Program-made: the position numbers and the translations under genes | In this document: positions 1 through 8,499 of the stretch, piece by piece | Numbering within the stretch: position 1 is the first letter of the stretch | Layout of the letters: the number at the start of each line of letters is the position of its first letter | Origin: Clostridiales bacterium | GTDB taxonomy: Bacteria > Bacillota > Clostridia > Christensenellales > Aristaeellaceae | Assembly (NCBI GenBank): GCA_015056415.1 | Contig: SVGJ01000011.1 | Coordinates: forward strand, 1 to 64,000 | DNA length: 64,000 bases | Direction: 5' to 3' | The notes under the pieces: generated by a model | Databases searched by the model: none | What the model saw: the letters and a program-made list of their open reading frames with translations, nothing else | What the model was told of the DNA's origin: nothing

Positions 1-58
1 TCACATCGCCCTGGGAAACGCGGTATTGCTTGCCACCCGTCGCAATGATTGCATACAT
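1..58 (-). CDS. rplU: 50S ribosomal protein L21, N-terminal fragment
   Basis: The first 19 codons read MYAIIATGGKQYRVSQGDV, the characteristic L21 start (MYAIIxTGGKQYxV). The rest lies beyond the left edge of the window. L21 binds 23S rRNA domains II and VI in the large ribosomal subunit. An AGGAGGTG Shine-Dalgarno sequence sits nine bases before the ATG. In Firmicutes rplU is usually followed by a small protease gene and rpmA, which would lie outside the window. Identification rests on 19 residues but the motif is highly diagnostic. Confidence 0.9.
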   Translation of the reverse strand, partial: MYAIIATGGKQYRVSQGDV

Positions 59-177
59 GGTGCAGCACCTCCTGAAAATTACTCGCCGGGCACTGAGGTT
101 GCGCTTGCGCACATTTGGACAGACCTCTCCCGAGCGGCTTACCGAAATATATTACCATGCCGGACTGAGACTGTCAA
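59..177 (-). promoter_or_regulatory. rplU promoter and about 85-nt leader
   Basis: On the minus strand TTGACA (177-172) and TAATAT (154-149) are separated by 17 bp, a strong sigma-A promoter. Transcription would start near 142 and leave a leader of about 85 nt before rplU, containing a small GCGCAAGCGC hairpin. Firmicute rplU operons often carry a structured L21 leader that mediates autoregulation. Whether this leader belongs to that family cannot be decided by eye. Confidence 0.7.
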
Positions 178-212
178 GGGAAAAACAGCGATTTTGCAAG
201 AAAAATCAAGGC

Positions 213-851
213 TTATTCAGCGAAAAACGCGTCCAGCTTGCCGGGCCGGTTGTAGCACAGGCCCTGCCACCCCGCACGGAGACAGCCTTCGATATTGGCG
301 GGGTTATCATCAATAAAGAGCGTGCGTGCCGGGTCAAGGGCAAATCGCTGGGTCGCTTTGGTATAAATGGCGGGATCGGGCTTGATCAGCTGGTGGTGGC
401 TGGAGATGAACAGATCGTCGAACAACTGGAAGAACCCATGTGTGTGGAGGGCGTGCTCAAAGGGAGCCCTGCTGTAATTGGACAGGACGTAGAGCTTCTT
501 GCCATGGGCCTTGCAGGTGTGAACGGAACGCACGCCCTCTGCGATCTCCTCCAGGTCGATCCAGTTTTCCATCACCCGGCGGATGTAGGGCGCAAGCTCC
601 TGTGGGGCACGGGTGGTCATGCGGGCGGCGGCCTCCTCCACGCTGAGGCCCCGGTCCATCATCACCCAGTAGGGGGACTGGAAGACCCATGTGTGGAGCA
701 TACTGTGCAGGTCGGGCCGCTCGGGCACGATGCGCTCCAGCAGCTGCTGCGGAACAAAACGGAGCAGCACTTGCCCCACATCGAACACCACGGCGTCGAT
801 TTCGTTCCAGGGCATCTTATCGTATTGGTCGTCGATCATCAGGTGGTTCAT
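213..851 (-). CDS. HAD-superfamily phosphatase, subfamily IA (YihX-like)
   Basis: 212-residue HAD hydrolase, the usual size for a subfamily IA phosphatase with an alpha-helical cap. Motif I is VVFDVGQVLL (Asp24), with Gly where most HADs have the second Asp; this FDxGxVL form is typical of IA variant 3 (YihX-like) enzymes. Motif II is VLSNYS, the motif III Lys is in LIKPDP, and motif IV is LFIDDNPANIEG. The substrate is probably a small phosphorylated metabolite but cannot be read from the sequence. Start ATG 851 has a GGAGGTG ribosome site; the frame stays open upstream without one. A weak promoter, TTGATT-17-TATCCT (902-874), precedes it. It lies upstream of rplU but rplU has its own promoter. 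Confidence 0.85.
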   Translation of the reverse strand: MNHLMIDDQYDKMPWNEIDAVVFDVGQVLLRFVPQQLLERIVPERPDLHSMLHTWVFQSPYWVMMDRGLSVEEAAARMTTRAPQELAPYIRRVMENWIDLEEIAEGVRSVHTCKAHGKKLYVLSNYSRAPFEHALHTHGFFQLFDDLFISSHHQLIKPDPAIYTKATQRFALDPARTLFIDDNPANIEGCLRAGWQGLCYNRPGKLDAFFAE

Positions 852-909
852 CTTCGGCACCTCCAATAAGAAAAGGATAAGCCATTGCGAGGGAAAAATC
901 AAGCCGGAC

Positions 910-938
910 TTTTCATTTGGCGCAAAATCGTGTACAAT
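910..938 (+). promoter_or_regulatory. Promoter of the deoB-punA-dacF operon
   Basis: TTTTCA (910-915) and TACAAT (933-938) with a 17-bp spacer. The 5' untranslated region to deoB would be only about 15 nt and holds the AAGGAG ribosome site. Confidence 0.55.
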
Positions 939-960
939 AGGGGCAAGGAGTGTGATCCTG

Positions 961-2118
961 ATGAAAAGAGTATTTATCACCGTTCTTGACGGCGCGGGCG
1001 CCGGCTGGCTGCCGGACGCTGCCCAGTATGGCGACGAGGGCGCTTCCACCCTCGCACACGTGATCGAAAGGTGCCGTCCCAGCCTGCCCAATATGGCTAG
1101 GCTGGGCCTGGGGCATATTGAAGCGCTGGGCTACCCGAAGGACGAAAGCGCCATTGGCGCCTTTGGCCGCAGCATGGAGAAGAGCGCGGGCAAGGATACC
1201 ACCACCGGCCACTGGGAGATCAGCGGCCTGCACCTGGCAAAGCCTTTCCCCACGTTCATCAACTTTCCCCAGGATTTTATCAGCGCGTATGAGCAGGCCA
1301 TCGGTCACAGGGTGATCGGCAACAAGCCGGCCTCCGGCACCGCCATCCTGGACGAGCTGGGCCCGCAGCACGTGGCGGACAGGACGCCCATCGTGTACAC
1401 CTCCGCGGACAGCGTGTTCCAGATCGCCTGCCACGAGGAGGTCTTCAGCCGTGAGGAGCTCTACGGGTTCTGCCGGATCGCCCGCGAGATGCTCCAGGGC
1501 GACCTGGGCGTGGGCCGTGTGATCGCCCGCCCGTTCATCGGCGAGCCCGGGGCCTATGTGCGAACCAGCGGCCGCAAGGACTTCTCCCTGCCCCCCTGCG
1601 GCGAGACGCTGCTGGATGTGGTCAGCAAGGCCGGTATGCAGAGCCTGGGCGTGGGCAAGATCGAGGACATTTTTGATTTCCGGGGGCTGACGGGCTCCAA
1701 TCACGCCAGCGGCAATCCTGCCTGCATCGAGGGCCAAATTGCCTACATGAAGCAGGAATTTGACGGCCTGTGCTTTACCAACCTGGTGGACACGGATTCC
1801 CTCTACGGCCACCGTAATGACGCTGAGGGCTTTGCACGGGCGCTGGAATACTTCGATCAGAAGCTGCCCGAGATCCAGTCTCTGATGGGCGAGGGCGATC
1901 TGCTGATTATCACCGCCGATCACGGCTGCGATCCCACCTATCCCGGCACCGATCACACCCGCGAGCATATCCCGCTGATGGTGTGGCACCCGGCTATGCG
2001 TGAACTGACCGACCTGGGTACCCGCGCCACCTACGCGGATATCGCCGCCACGGCTGCCGAGTGGCTGGGCCTGCCGGAGCGGTTCAACGCCACGTCCTTT
2101 TGCGACAAGCTGAAATAA
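961..2118 (+). CDS. deoB: Phosphopentomutase
   Basis: 385 residues, full length for the Mn-dependent phosphopentomutase of the alkaline-phosphatase superfamily. It interconverts (deoxy)ribose 1-phosphate and 5-phosphate and so links nucleoside salvage to the pentose phosphate pathway. Visible signatures are the N-terminal metal-binding MKRVFITVLDGAGAGWLPD (Asp10), KDTTTGHWE around residue 80 where the phosphothreonine nucleophile lies, and C-terminal TADHGCDP and TDHTRE metal ligands. ATG 961 follows AAGGAGTGTGATCCTG. Upstream in-frame codons run through the promoter and were rejected. Twelve bases separate it from the purine nucleoside phosphorylase, whose product ribose 1-phosphate is its substrate. 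Confidence 0.96.
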   Translation: MKRVFITVLDGAGAGWLPDAAQYGDEGASTLAHVIERCRPSLPNMARLGLGHIEALGYPKDESAIGAFGRSMEKSAGKDTTTGHWEISGLHLAKPFPTFINFPQDFISAYEQAIGHRVIGNKPASGTAILDELGPQHVADRTPIVYTSADSVFQIACHEEVFSREELYGFCRIAREMLQGDLGVGRVIARPFIGEPGAYVRTSGRKDFSLPPCGETLLDVVSKAGMQSLGVGKIEDIFDFRGLTGSNHASGNPACIEGQIAYMKQEFDGLCFTNLVDTDSLYGHRNDAEGFARALEYFDQKLPEIQSLMGEGDLLIITADHGCDPTYPGTDHTREHIPLMVWHPAMRELTDLGTRATYADIAATAAEWLGLPERFNATSFCDKLK

Positions 2119-2130
2119 GGAGAGAACGAT

Positions 2131-2949
2131 ATGGTTACGTATGAGCAGATCGTGAATTGTGCCGAGGCTATCCGCGGCGCTGTGGGCGGCGCGGAGATCG
2201 GTGTGGTGCTGGGCAGCGGCCTGGGCGATTACGTCGAGGCACTGGAGGACGCGAAGTACATCGACTACAAGGATATTCCCGGTTTCCCGGTTTCCACCGC
2301 CCCCGGCCATGAGGGCCGCTGGTGGACGGGCAAGCTTCACGGCAAGACCGTCTGCATGATGCAGGGCCGCCTGCACGCCTACGAGGGCTACGGCCTGGAT
2401 CTGGTGACCATGCCCATCCGCATCATGAAGCTGCTGGGCGTGAAGACGCTGATCCTCACCAATGCCGCCGGCGGCGTGAACGAGACCTTCAAGCCCGGCA
2501 CGCTGATGATCCTCACGGACTGCATCAACTTCTCCGGCAAGAATCCGCTCACCGGCCCCAATATGGACGAGTTCGGCCCCCGCTTCCCGGACATGACCTA
2601 TGCCTACGATCCCGAGCTGATCGACCTGTGCGAAAAGCAGGCGGAGAAGATCGGTACGGATTGTGTGCGCAAGGGCGTGTATATGTGGTTCAACGGCCCC
2701 TGCTACGAGACCCCTGCGGAGATCCGCCTGGCCCGCATCTGCGGCGCGGACGCCGTGGGTATGTCCACCGTGCCGGAGACCATTATCGCCAATCATTGCG
2801 GCATCAGGGTGCTGGGCGTGAGCTGCATCACCAACATGGCGGCGGGCATCCTGAACCAGAAGCTGGATCACACAGAGGTGGTGGAAACCGCCAACCGGGT
2901 GAAGGCTACCTTCCGCTGCCTGCTGGACGAGACCATCGCGGCCATGTAA
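2131..2949 (+). CDS. punA: Purine nucleoside phosphorylase (trimeric type I)
   Basis: 272 residues, the length of the trimeric PNP family that cleaves inosine and guanosine with phosphate to free base and ribose 1-phosphate. Key motifs are VVLGSGLGDY near residue 25 (phosphate loop), GHEGRW near 60, TNAAGGVNE near 115 (base contact), GPCYETPAEIR near 190 and MSTVPE near 210. AAGGAGAGAACGAT precedes ATG 2131. It is co-transcribed with deoB. In B. subtilis the same pair (drm-punA) is followed by dacF, as here. Confidence 0.95.
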   Translation: MVTYEQIVNCAEAIRGAVGGAEIGVVLGSGLGDYVEALEDAKYIDYKDIPGFPVSTAPGHEGRWWTGKLHGKTVCMMQGRLHAYEGYGLDLVTMPIRIMKLLGVKTLILTNAAGGVNETFKPGTLMILTDCINFSGKNPLTGPNMDEFGPRFPDMTYAYDPELIDLCEKQAEKIGTDCVRKGVYMWFNGPCYETPAEIRLARICGADAVGMSTVPETIIANHCGIRVLGVSCITNMAAGILNQKLDHTEVVETANRVKATFRCLLDETIAAM

Positions 2950-3015
2950 ACAATTCCCATGCAAGCAACCCTCTTCCACGGGCCAAACTACGGCCAAAGG
3001 AAGGGGGATTTTTTC

Positions 3016-4173
3016 ATGAGCGGATTCAAGCGGATCGTGGCGGCGGCGCTGAGCCTGTGCCTGTGGATCCCTTTCGCGGGCGCTGCGCCCCTGGAGGCGG
3101 GTACGCCCATGGCGCTGACCTCGCCCTCAGCCATCCTGGCGGAGGCGGCCACCGGCACGGTGATCTTTGAAAAGGACGCCGATGTGCGCCGGGAGGCGGC
3201 TTCCATCACCAAGCTGATGACGGTGCTGCTGGTCTTTGAGGCGCTGGAAAAGGGCGAGATCAGCCTGAACGACCAGGTGACCGTCAGCGACCACGCCGCA
3301 GGACAGAAGGGGAGCCAGGCGTTGCTGGACGCCAACGCGACCTACAAGCTGGAGGATCTTCTTCGCACCACCATCATGGCCAGCGCCAACGACAGCGCTG
3401 TGGCCCTGGCGGAGAAGCTCTGCGGCTCGGAGGAGGCCTTCGCACAGCGTATGAACGCACGGGCGGCGGAATTGGGCATGAACAATACCCACTATGTCAA
3501 CGCTACAGGCTACCCGCAGGAAGGGCAGTACACCACTGCCCGTGACGTGATGACCCTCTCCTGCGAGGTGGCGAAACATCCGGATTACCACAAGTACGCC
3601 AGCGTGTGGATCGATACGCTGACCCATCCCGGCGGCCGTGTCACCGACCTGACCAACACCAATCGGCTGGTGCGCTTCTATGAGGGCTGCGACGGCTTCA
3701 AGACCGGCTCCACTGACGCGGCGAAGTACTGCCTTTCCGCCACGGCGGAGAAGAACGGTATGCGGCTTGTGGCGGTGGTGCTGGGCACGCCCAACTCCCA
3801 GACCCGCTTCAATGAAGCCCGGAGCATGCTGGATTACGGCTTTGCCAACTATCAGCGAGCGGTGATCGCCAACAAGGGCGATCTGCTGGGGGAAAGTGTT
3901 CCCGTGAAAGGCGGCAGCGCCGAGACCGTGGAACTGATGCTGGGCAGCGGGCTGAGCATGCTGCTGCGTAACGGCCAGCAAAGCGCCCTGAAGCTGGAAC
4001 TTTCCCTGCCGGAAAGCGTGGACGCGCCCATCGCGGCAGGGGACGTGCTGGGTACGGTGAATGTGCTGCTGGAGGGACGGGTCATCGCCAGACTGAATTG
4101 TGTGGCGGCTGACAATGTGCCCAGGCCTGGGTTTATCGAGGGGCTTTATCGTATACTGAACAATTGGCGGTGA
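3016..4173 (+). CDS. dacF: D-alanyl-D-alanine carboxypeptidase, DacF-like (PBP5 family)
   Basis: 385-residue exported penicillin-binding protein that removes the terminal D-Ala from peptidoglycan stem peptides and so limits cross-linking. Residues 1-23 form a signal peptide ending in AGA. The three active-site motifs are present: S63-I-T-K66, S-A-N near residue 123 and K-T-G near 229 (FKTGST). A C-terminal PBP5_C-like beta domain and an amphipathic end follow. ATG 3016 was preferred to ATG 2959 because an AAAGGAAGGGGG site precedes it and the shorter protein begins with a proper signal peptide. The order after deoB and punA matches B. subtilis drm-punA-dacF, but the spoIIA genes that follow there are absent. 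Confidence 0.9.
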   Translation: MSGFKRIVAAALSLCLWIPFAGAAPLEAGTPMALTSPSAILAEAATGTVIFEKDADVRREAASITKLMTVLLVFEALEKGEISLNDQVTVSDHAAGQKGSQALLDANATYKLEDLLRTTIMASANDSAVALAEKLCGSEEAFAQRMNARAAELGMNNTHYVNATGYPQEGQYTTARDVMTLSCEVAKHPDYHKYASVWIDTLTHPGGRVTDLTNTNRLVRFYEGCDGFKTGSTDAAKYCLSATAEKNGMRLVAVVLGTPNSQTRFNEARSMLDYGFANYQRAVIANKGDLLGESVPVKGGSAETVELMLGSGLSMLLRNGQQSALKLELSLPESVDAPIAAGDVLGTVNVLLEGRVIARLNCVAADNVPRPGFIEGLYRILNNWR

Positions 4174-4198
4174 GGGACGCGGAAGCGTCCCTTTTTTT
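4174..4198 (+). terminator. Intrinsic terminator after dacF
   Basis: GGGACGC (4174-4180), GGAA loop, GCGTCCC (4185-4191), then seven T. The hairpin begins immediately after the dacF stop codon. Confidence 0.9.
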
Positions 4199-4200
4199 GT

Positions 4201-4229
4201 TTGCCTGCGGCATGGGTGTGTGGTATAAT
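4201..4229 (+). promoter_or_regulatory. Promoter of the vanX-like/tldD/tldE operon
   Basis: TTGCCT (4201-4206), 17 bp, TATAAT (4224-4229) with an extended -10 TGG directly before it. It abuts the dacF terminator. The predicted start near 4236 falls on the ribosome site GGAGGG, so the 5' untranslated region is only about 13 nt. Confidence 0.8.
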
Positions 4230-4248
4230 CGGGCATGGAGGGATCTGG

Positions 4249-4851
4249 ATGAAAACTGGATTTGTTGATCTTGCGGCGTATATCCCCGGCTTGGCGGTGG
4301 ACGCGCGCTATGCCACGCAGCACAACCTGACGGGGCATCCGCTGGATGGCTACCGGGCGGGCAAGGCGCTCGCCACGGTGGAGGCCGCCGACGCGCTGAA
4401 GTGTGCCTTTGCGCTGGCGAGGCAGCTGGGCTATGGCATGCTGGTCTACGATGCCTACCGGCCCCAGAGGGCGGTGGACGATTTCGTCCGCTGGAGCGAG
4501 GCGCCGGAGGATGAGCTGACCCGGGCGGAATACTACCCCGCGCTGGAAAAGACGCAGCTGTTTCCGCTGGGGTACATCGCGCGAAGGTCCGGGCACAGCC
4601 GCGGCTCCACCATCGACCTGACCCTGACCCGTGACGGCGTGCCTGTGGACATGGGCGGCCACTTCGACCTGATGGACGAGCGCAGCCATCATAACGCGCC
4701 GGGGCTTTCGCCTGATCAGGAGGAAAACCGCCGCAGACTGTGCGCCATCATGGCCTATGCGGGCTTTGCTCCCTATGAGTGCGAATGGTGGCACTACCGC
4801 CTGATGAAAGAACCTTACCCGGATACGTATTTCGATTTCAATATAGAATAA
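4249..4851 (+). CDS. VanX-like D-alanyl-D-alanine dipeptidase (peptidase M15D)
   Basis: 200 residues, the size of the VanX/DdpX zinc dipeptidases that hydrolyse free D-Ala-D-Ala. Motifs are DARYATQHNLTG near the N-terminus, YDAYRPQRAV (substrate Arg), SGHSRGSTIDLTL with zinc ligands His and Asp, and C-terminal EWWHYR with the catalytic Glu and third zinc ligand His. No signal peptide, so it acts in the cytoplasm. ATG 4249 has GGAGGG upstream. No vanH, vanA, vanS or vanR gene is nearby, so a role in recycling cell-wall D-Ala-D-Ala, as for E. coli DdpX, is more likely than glycopeptide resistance. Confidence 0.88.
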   Translation: MKTGFVDLAAYIPGLAVDARYATQHNLTGHPLDGYRAGKALATVEAADALKCAFALARQLGYGMLVYDAYRPQRAVDDFVRWSEAPEDELTRAEYYPALEKTQLFPLGYIARRSGHSRGSTIDLTLTRDGVPVDMGGHFDLMDERSHHNAPGLSPDQEENRRRLCAIMAYAGFAPYECEWWHYRLMKEPYPDTYFDFNIE

Positions 4852-4861
4852 GGGGGATATT

Positions 4862-6247
4862 ATGCTCGATCAGAACCTTGCCAGGGAAGTGCTGGCCTGT
4901 GCCGTGCGCACCGGCGGCGACTTTGCCGAGATCTTCATGGAGGACAGGGTGGATCATGCCCTGCTGATGCGCTCCGGCCGCATCGAAACGGTGAATACCG
5001 GGCGCATCCACGGCGCGGGCGTGCGCGTGTTCAGCGGCACCAACGCTATTTATGTGCATACCAACGATACCTCCCGTCAGGGCTTGCTGGCCTGCGCGGA
5101 GCAGGCTGCCGCCGCGGTGAAGGTCGGCTCGGGCTGCGTGGTGGAGGCGTTCAAGCCCTCCTGCTGGGTACGCCCTGAGGAGATCCGCATCCTGCCCACG
5201 GACGTGAAGGCTAATGTGAAGGCCGAGAAGATCCGCGCTGCTGAAGCAGCTGCACGGCGGGTGTCGCCTGAGATCGTGCAGGTGAATGTGAACTACATCG
5301 ATCATGTGCAGGACGTGCTGATCTGCAATACCGAGGGCGTATTCGCCACCGACCGCCGTGTCCGCACCCGCATGAGCGTGGGCGCTGTGGCCAGCAACGG
5401 CGCGGAGATCCAGACGGGCACCGAGGGGCCCGGCGCGGCCATGGGCTTTGAGATCTTCGATGAGCGCATCGATCCGGAAAAGGTCGGCGAGGCGGCGGCG
5501 AAGCAGGCTGTGACCATGCTGCACGCGCCCCTTTGTCCCGCCGGTGTAATGCCTGTGGTGATCGATAACGGCTTTGGCGGCGTGATCTTCCACGAGGCCT
5601 GCGGCCACAGCCTGGAGGCTACCAGCGTGGCCTTTGGCGTGAGCGAGTTCTCGGGCAAGCTGGGCCAGATGGTGGCGGCGCCCTGCGTTACTGCCATCGA
5701 CGACGGCACCATGCTGAACGAATGGGGCAGCCTGCACATCGATGACGAGGGTATGCCCACCACCCGCCTGACGCTGATCGAAAACGGTGTTTTGAAGAAC
5801 TACATGATCGACAAGCTGGGCGGCCGACGCATGAACATGGCGCCCACCGGCTCCGGTCGCCGCCAGAGCTACGCCTGGGCGCCCACCTCCCGCATGCGCA
5901 ATACCTTCATCGCCGCCGGTAAGGACGACGAAGCCGAGATGATCGCCACCATGGGCGATGGACTGTACGCCAAAAAGATGGGCGGCGGTTCGGTGAATCC
6001 CGCCACGGGCGAGTTCAACTTCGCCGTGAACGAGGGCTATCTGGTCAAGGATGGCAAGATCGCCCATCCTGTGCGCGGCGCCAGCCTGATCGGCCGGGGC
6101 AGCGAGGTGCTTCTGAAGATCGACCGCGTGGGCAGGGATATGCAGATGGGGCAGGGTATGTGCGGCTCCTCCAGCGGCAGCATCCCCACCAATGTGGGCC
6201 AGCCCATGATCCGCGTCAGCAGCCTCACCGTGGGCGGACAGGGCTAA
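4862..6247 (+). CDS. tldD: TldD metalloprotease subunit
   Basis: 461 residues, full length for TldD. The zinc-binding protease signature HEACGH (FHEACGHSLEA) lies near residue 244, and the family tail GMCGSSSGSIPTNVGQP is intact near the C-terminus. TldD and TldE form a heterodimeric protease that degrades unfolded peptides; it is known from maturation of microcin B17 and from degradation of the CcdA antitoxin. GGGGGATATT precedes ATG 4862, ten bases after the vanX-like stop. Its partner follows 13 bases downstream. Confidence 0.95.
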   Translation: MLDQNLAREVLACAVRTGGDFAEIFMEDRVDHALLMRSGRIETVNTGRIHGAGVRVFSGTNAIYVHTNDTSRQGLLACAEQAAAAVKVGSGCVVEAFKPSCWVRPEEIRILPTDVKANVKAEKIRAAEAAARRVSPEIVQVNVNYIDHVQDVLICNTEGVFATDRRVRTRMSVGAVASNGAEIQTGTEGPGAAMGFEIFDERIDPEKVGEAAAKQAVTMLHAPLCPAGVMPVVIDNGFGGVIFHEACGHSLEATSVAFGVSEFSGKLGQMVAAPCVTAIDDGTMLNEWGSLHIDDEGMPTTRLTLIENGVLKNYMIDKLGGRRMNMAPTGSGRRQSYAWAPTSRMRNTFIAAGKDDEAEMIATMGDGLYAKKMGGGSVNPATGEFNFAVNEGYLVKDGKIAHPVRGASLIGRGSEVLLKIDRVGRDMQMGQGMCGSSSGSIPTNVGQPMIRVSSLTVGGQG

Positions 6248-6260
6248 GGAGGTACGAGAG

Positions 6261-7604
6261 ATGAACATGGATCTGTTTATTGATAAGCTGCTGGCTGCCG
6301 CCAAGGCCGCCGGCATCGACACTGCTGAAGTGTATTACGAGGAAGAGCCCTCTTTTTCTGCCCGGGCTATGGACGGGGAGATACGGGATTACAAAGTCTC
6401 CTCTTCCTGTGGACTGAGCCTGCGCGGAACTGTAGCGGGCAAGATGGGCTACGCCGCCACCCAGGCCTTTGATGACGCGGCGGTGGATCAGCTCATTGAG
6501 GGCGTGAAGGAATCCGCTGCGCTGGTGGAGACCGACGAGCAGGATGAGATTTTTGCCGGAGAAAAAGAGTATCCCCAGCTGAAGCAATTGGAAACGGATA
6601 TGGACAGCGTGCCCGCCGAGGATAAGCTGGCCCTGTGCCTGGCCATCGAAAAGGCTGCCAGGGAGGCTGATGAGCGCATCTGGAAGGTGAACGGCGCCAC
6701 CGTAGCGACTTCCCGCTCGGCCATCCGGCTGAAGAACAGCTTTGGCCTGGATCTGCAGTGGGGCGGCGCCCTATGCTATGCCTACGCAATGCCCATCGCC
6801 AAGGACGGCGATTCCACCGCCACCGGCATGAAACTTTCCTGCGCCGGCAAGTTCTGTGAGCTGGATGCGCAGCGTATCGGCGCGGAATCCGCCAGGGACG
6901 CCCTGGATAAGCTTCATGGCCAGTCCGTGCCTCAGGGCAGCTATCGGGTCATTATGAGCAATGACGCCATGAGCGACCTGCTGCGGGTGTTCTGTGGCAT
7001 TTTCTCGGCCGAGAACGTGCAGCAGAAGATGTCGCTGCTGGGGGACAAGGAAGGTCAAACCATCGCCAGCGATGTGGTGACGCTGATGGACGACCCGCTG
7101 CTGGAGGGCGGCTTCGCTTCCTGCCCCTTCGATGCGGAGGGCTCTGCCAGCCGCACCAAAGCCGTGATCGACAAGGGCGTGCTGACCACGCTCCTGCACA
7201 GCCGCAAGACTGCCCGGAAGCAGGGCGTGGAAACCACCGGCAACGCCAGCCGGGGAAGTTATGCCGCACCTGTGCGGGTAGCGCCCACCAACTTCTTCTT
7301 CAAGCCCGGCGAAAAGGATCTGACGGGCCTCATGGCCGATATGGGCGAGGGCCTGGTGATCACCGAGCTGGGCGGCCTGCATGCCGGAGCCAATCCTACC
7401 AGCGGCGATTTCTCTCTGCTTTCCAAGGGATATACCGTCAGGAACGGCCTGCGGGACAAGACGGTGGAGCAGATTACCGTGGCCGGCAATTTCTACGAGC
7501 TGCTGAAGAACATCCGCGCCATCGGCAGCGACCTGCTCTTCCCGGGCAGCTCTGTGGGCAGCCCCTCGGTGGACGTGGGCATGCTGCAGGTTTCCGGTAA
7601 GTAA
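6261..7604 (+). CDS. pmbA: TldE/PmbA protease subunit
   Basis: 447 residues. It shares the TldD fold but lacks the HExxxH zinc site, as expected for the TldE subunit that completes the substrate chamber. The conserved C-terminal region contains GEGLVITELGGLHAGANPTSGDFS, here read in two parts as GLVITELGGLHAG and ANPTSGDFSL, which is diagnostic for PmbA/TldE. AAGGAGGTACGAG lies before ATG 6261. It was presumably co-transcribed with tldD to give equal subunits. Confidence 0.94.
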   Translation: MNMDLFIDKLLAAAKAAGIDTAEVYYEEEPSFSARAMDGEIRDYKVSSSCGLSLRGTVAGKMGYAATQAFDDAAVDQLIEGVKESAALVETDEQDEIFAGEKEYPQLKQLETDMDSVPAEDKLALCLAIEKAAREADERIWKVNGATVATSRSAIRLKNSFGLDLQWGGALCYAYAMPIAKDGDSTATGMKLSCAGKFCELDAQRIGAESARDALDKLHGQSVPQGSYRVIMSNDAMSDLLRVFCGIFSAENVQQKMSLLGDKEGQTIASDVVTLMDDPLLEGGFASCPFDAEGSASRTKAVIDKGVLTTLLHSRKTARKQGVETTGNASRGSYAAPVRVAPTNFFFKPGEKDLTGLMADMGEGLVITELGGLHAGANPTSGDFSLLSKGYTVRNGLRDKTVEQITVAGNFYELLKNIRAIGSDLLFPGSSVGSPSVDVGMLQVSGK

Positions 7605-7625
7605 GCCGGAGATCATCCCAAAGAG

Positions 7626-8465
7626 GTGAGAAGGATCAATACACAGCATGACTTCGGCGGGCGGCCGCTGACCCATGAAGAACACAAGGCTGCGCTTTCT
7701 GTTGAAAGAAAGCGCAGCCGGTGGTTCTGGAGCGTGATGCTGGTGGCGGCGCTGATATTGTCCATCGCCGTGACGGGCATGATGATCAACTACTGTGACG
7801 CGAGGCTCGAACGGGCCGTCGTGCGTGGGCTGGGTATCGACCCGCAGTATGACGAGGCGAATTATAATGCCTACTGCATGATCGAGTACCACAACCAACT
7901 GCACGGGACGGACTATGATTACTTCAGCGGGGAGAGCCGGCAGAGCATCAGCCCGGAGCTGGAGGCTGAGATGCGGCGCGCTTACATGATGGGCTTTCTC
8001 TACGCGCCCCAGGAAGAACGCATCGACTTTGAACCGGAGCTTGACGATGAAGAATTCGACGACGAGATCCAGCGCATGGCAGAGGCGGCGCGAAATAAGC
8101 TGAAGCCTGCCTATGAACGGCCGGGGTATGTCTGCGTGATAGCCGGCGTATGCCTGCTGGCCTTCTGCCTGCTGATGATCGTTTTCCCCGGGGGCCGGCG
8201 ACACCTGAACGCCCGGGAGCTCACGTGTCGCGGGGGAATGCTGGGCACATCGATGGTTTTTCCGGCGATTGCTTTCAGGGCGTATCTCCAGGCGGATGAG
8301 CTGGGGCCTGAGTATTCGAAGTATGTCAGGATCACCTGGTGGAACATCATGCCCAGGGAGATGATCATGGTGCTCCGGTCGGATGAAATACCTGTGCTGA
8401 TCGTCATGGCTGACGGGCAGGTGCGCTTTTATCCCGTGGGATTGCTGAAATCCGTATCGAAATAA
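7626..8465 (+). CDS. Two-TM membrane protein of unknown function
   Basis: 279 residues with no recognised family. Residues 33-55 (start RWFWSVMLVAALILS) and about 176-196 (VCVIAGVCLLAFCLLMIV) are membrane segments. Between them lies an acidic extracytoplasmic domain rich in Asp, Glu and Tyr; the C-terminal 80 residues resemble a small beta domain. The start is uncertain. GTG 7626 is the most upstream start, but an SD-like AAAGAGGTGAGAAGG overlaps it and points to the non-canonical codon ATC at 7635. Its position 21 bases after tldE suggests co-transcription. A minus-strand terminator follows at once, so the gene is convergent with the GH105 gene. Confidence 0.6.
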   Translation: MRRINTQHDFGGRPLTHEEHKAALSVERKRSRWFWSVMLVAALILSIAVTGMMINYCDARLERAVVRGLGIDPQYDEANYNAYCMIEYHNQLHGTDYDYFSGESRQSISPELEAEMRRAYMMGFLYAPQEERIDFEPELDDEEFDDEIQRMAEAARNKLKPAYERPGYVCVIAGVCLLAFCLLMIVFPGGRRHLNARELTCRGGMLGTSMVFPAIAFRAYLQADELGPEYSKYVRITWWNIMPREMIMVLRSDEIPVLIVMADGQVRFYPVGLLKSVSK

Positions 8466-8499
8466 AAAAAGCCGCGGCGGTTGATTAACCGCTGACGGC
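8464..8499 (-). terminator. Terminator after the GH105 gene
   Basis: On the minus strand a GCGGTT/AACCGC hairpin with AATC loop is extended by a GCCG/CGGC outer stem and followed by seven T (8470-8464). The GH105 stop codon TAA is inside the hairpin. Confidence 0.7.
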
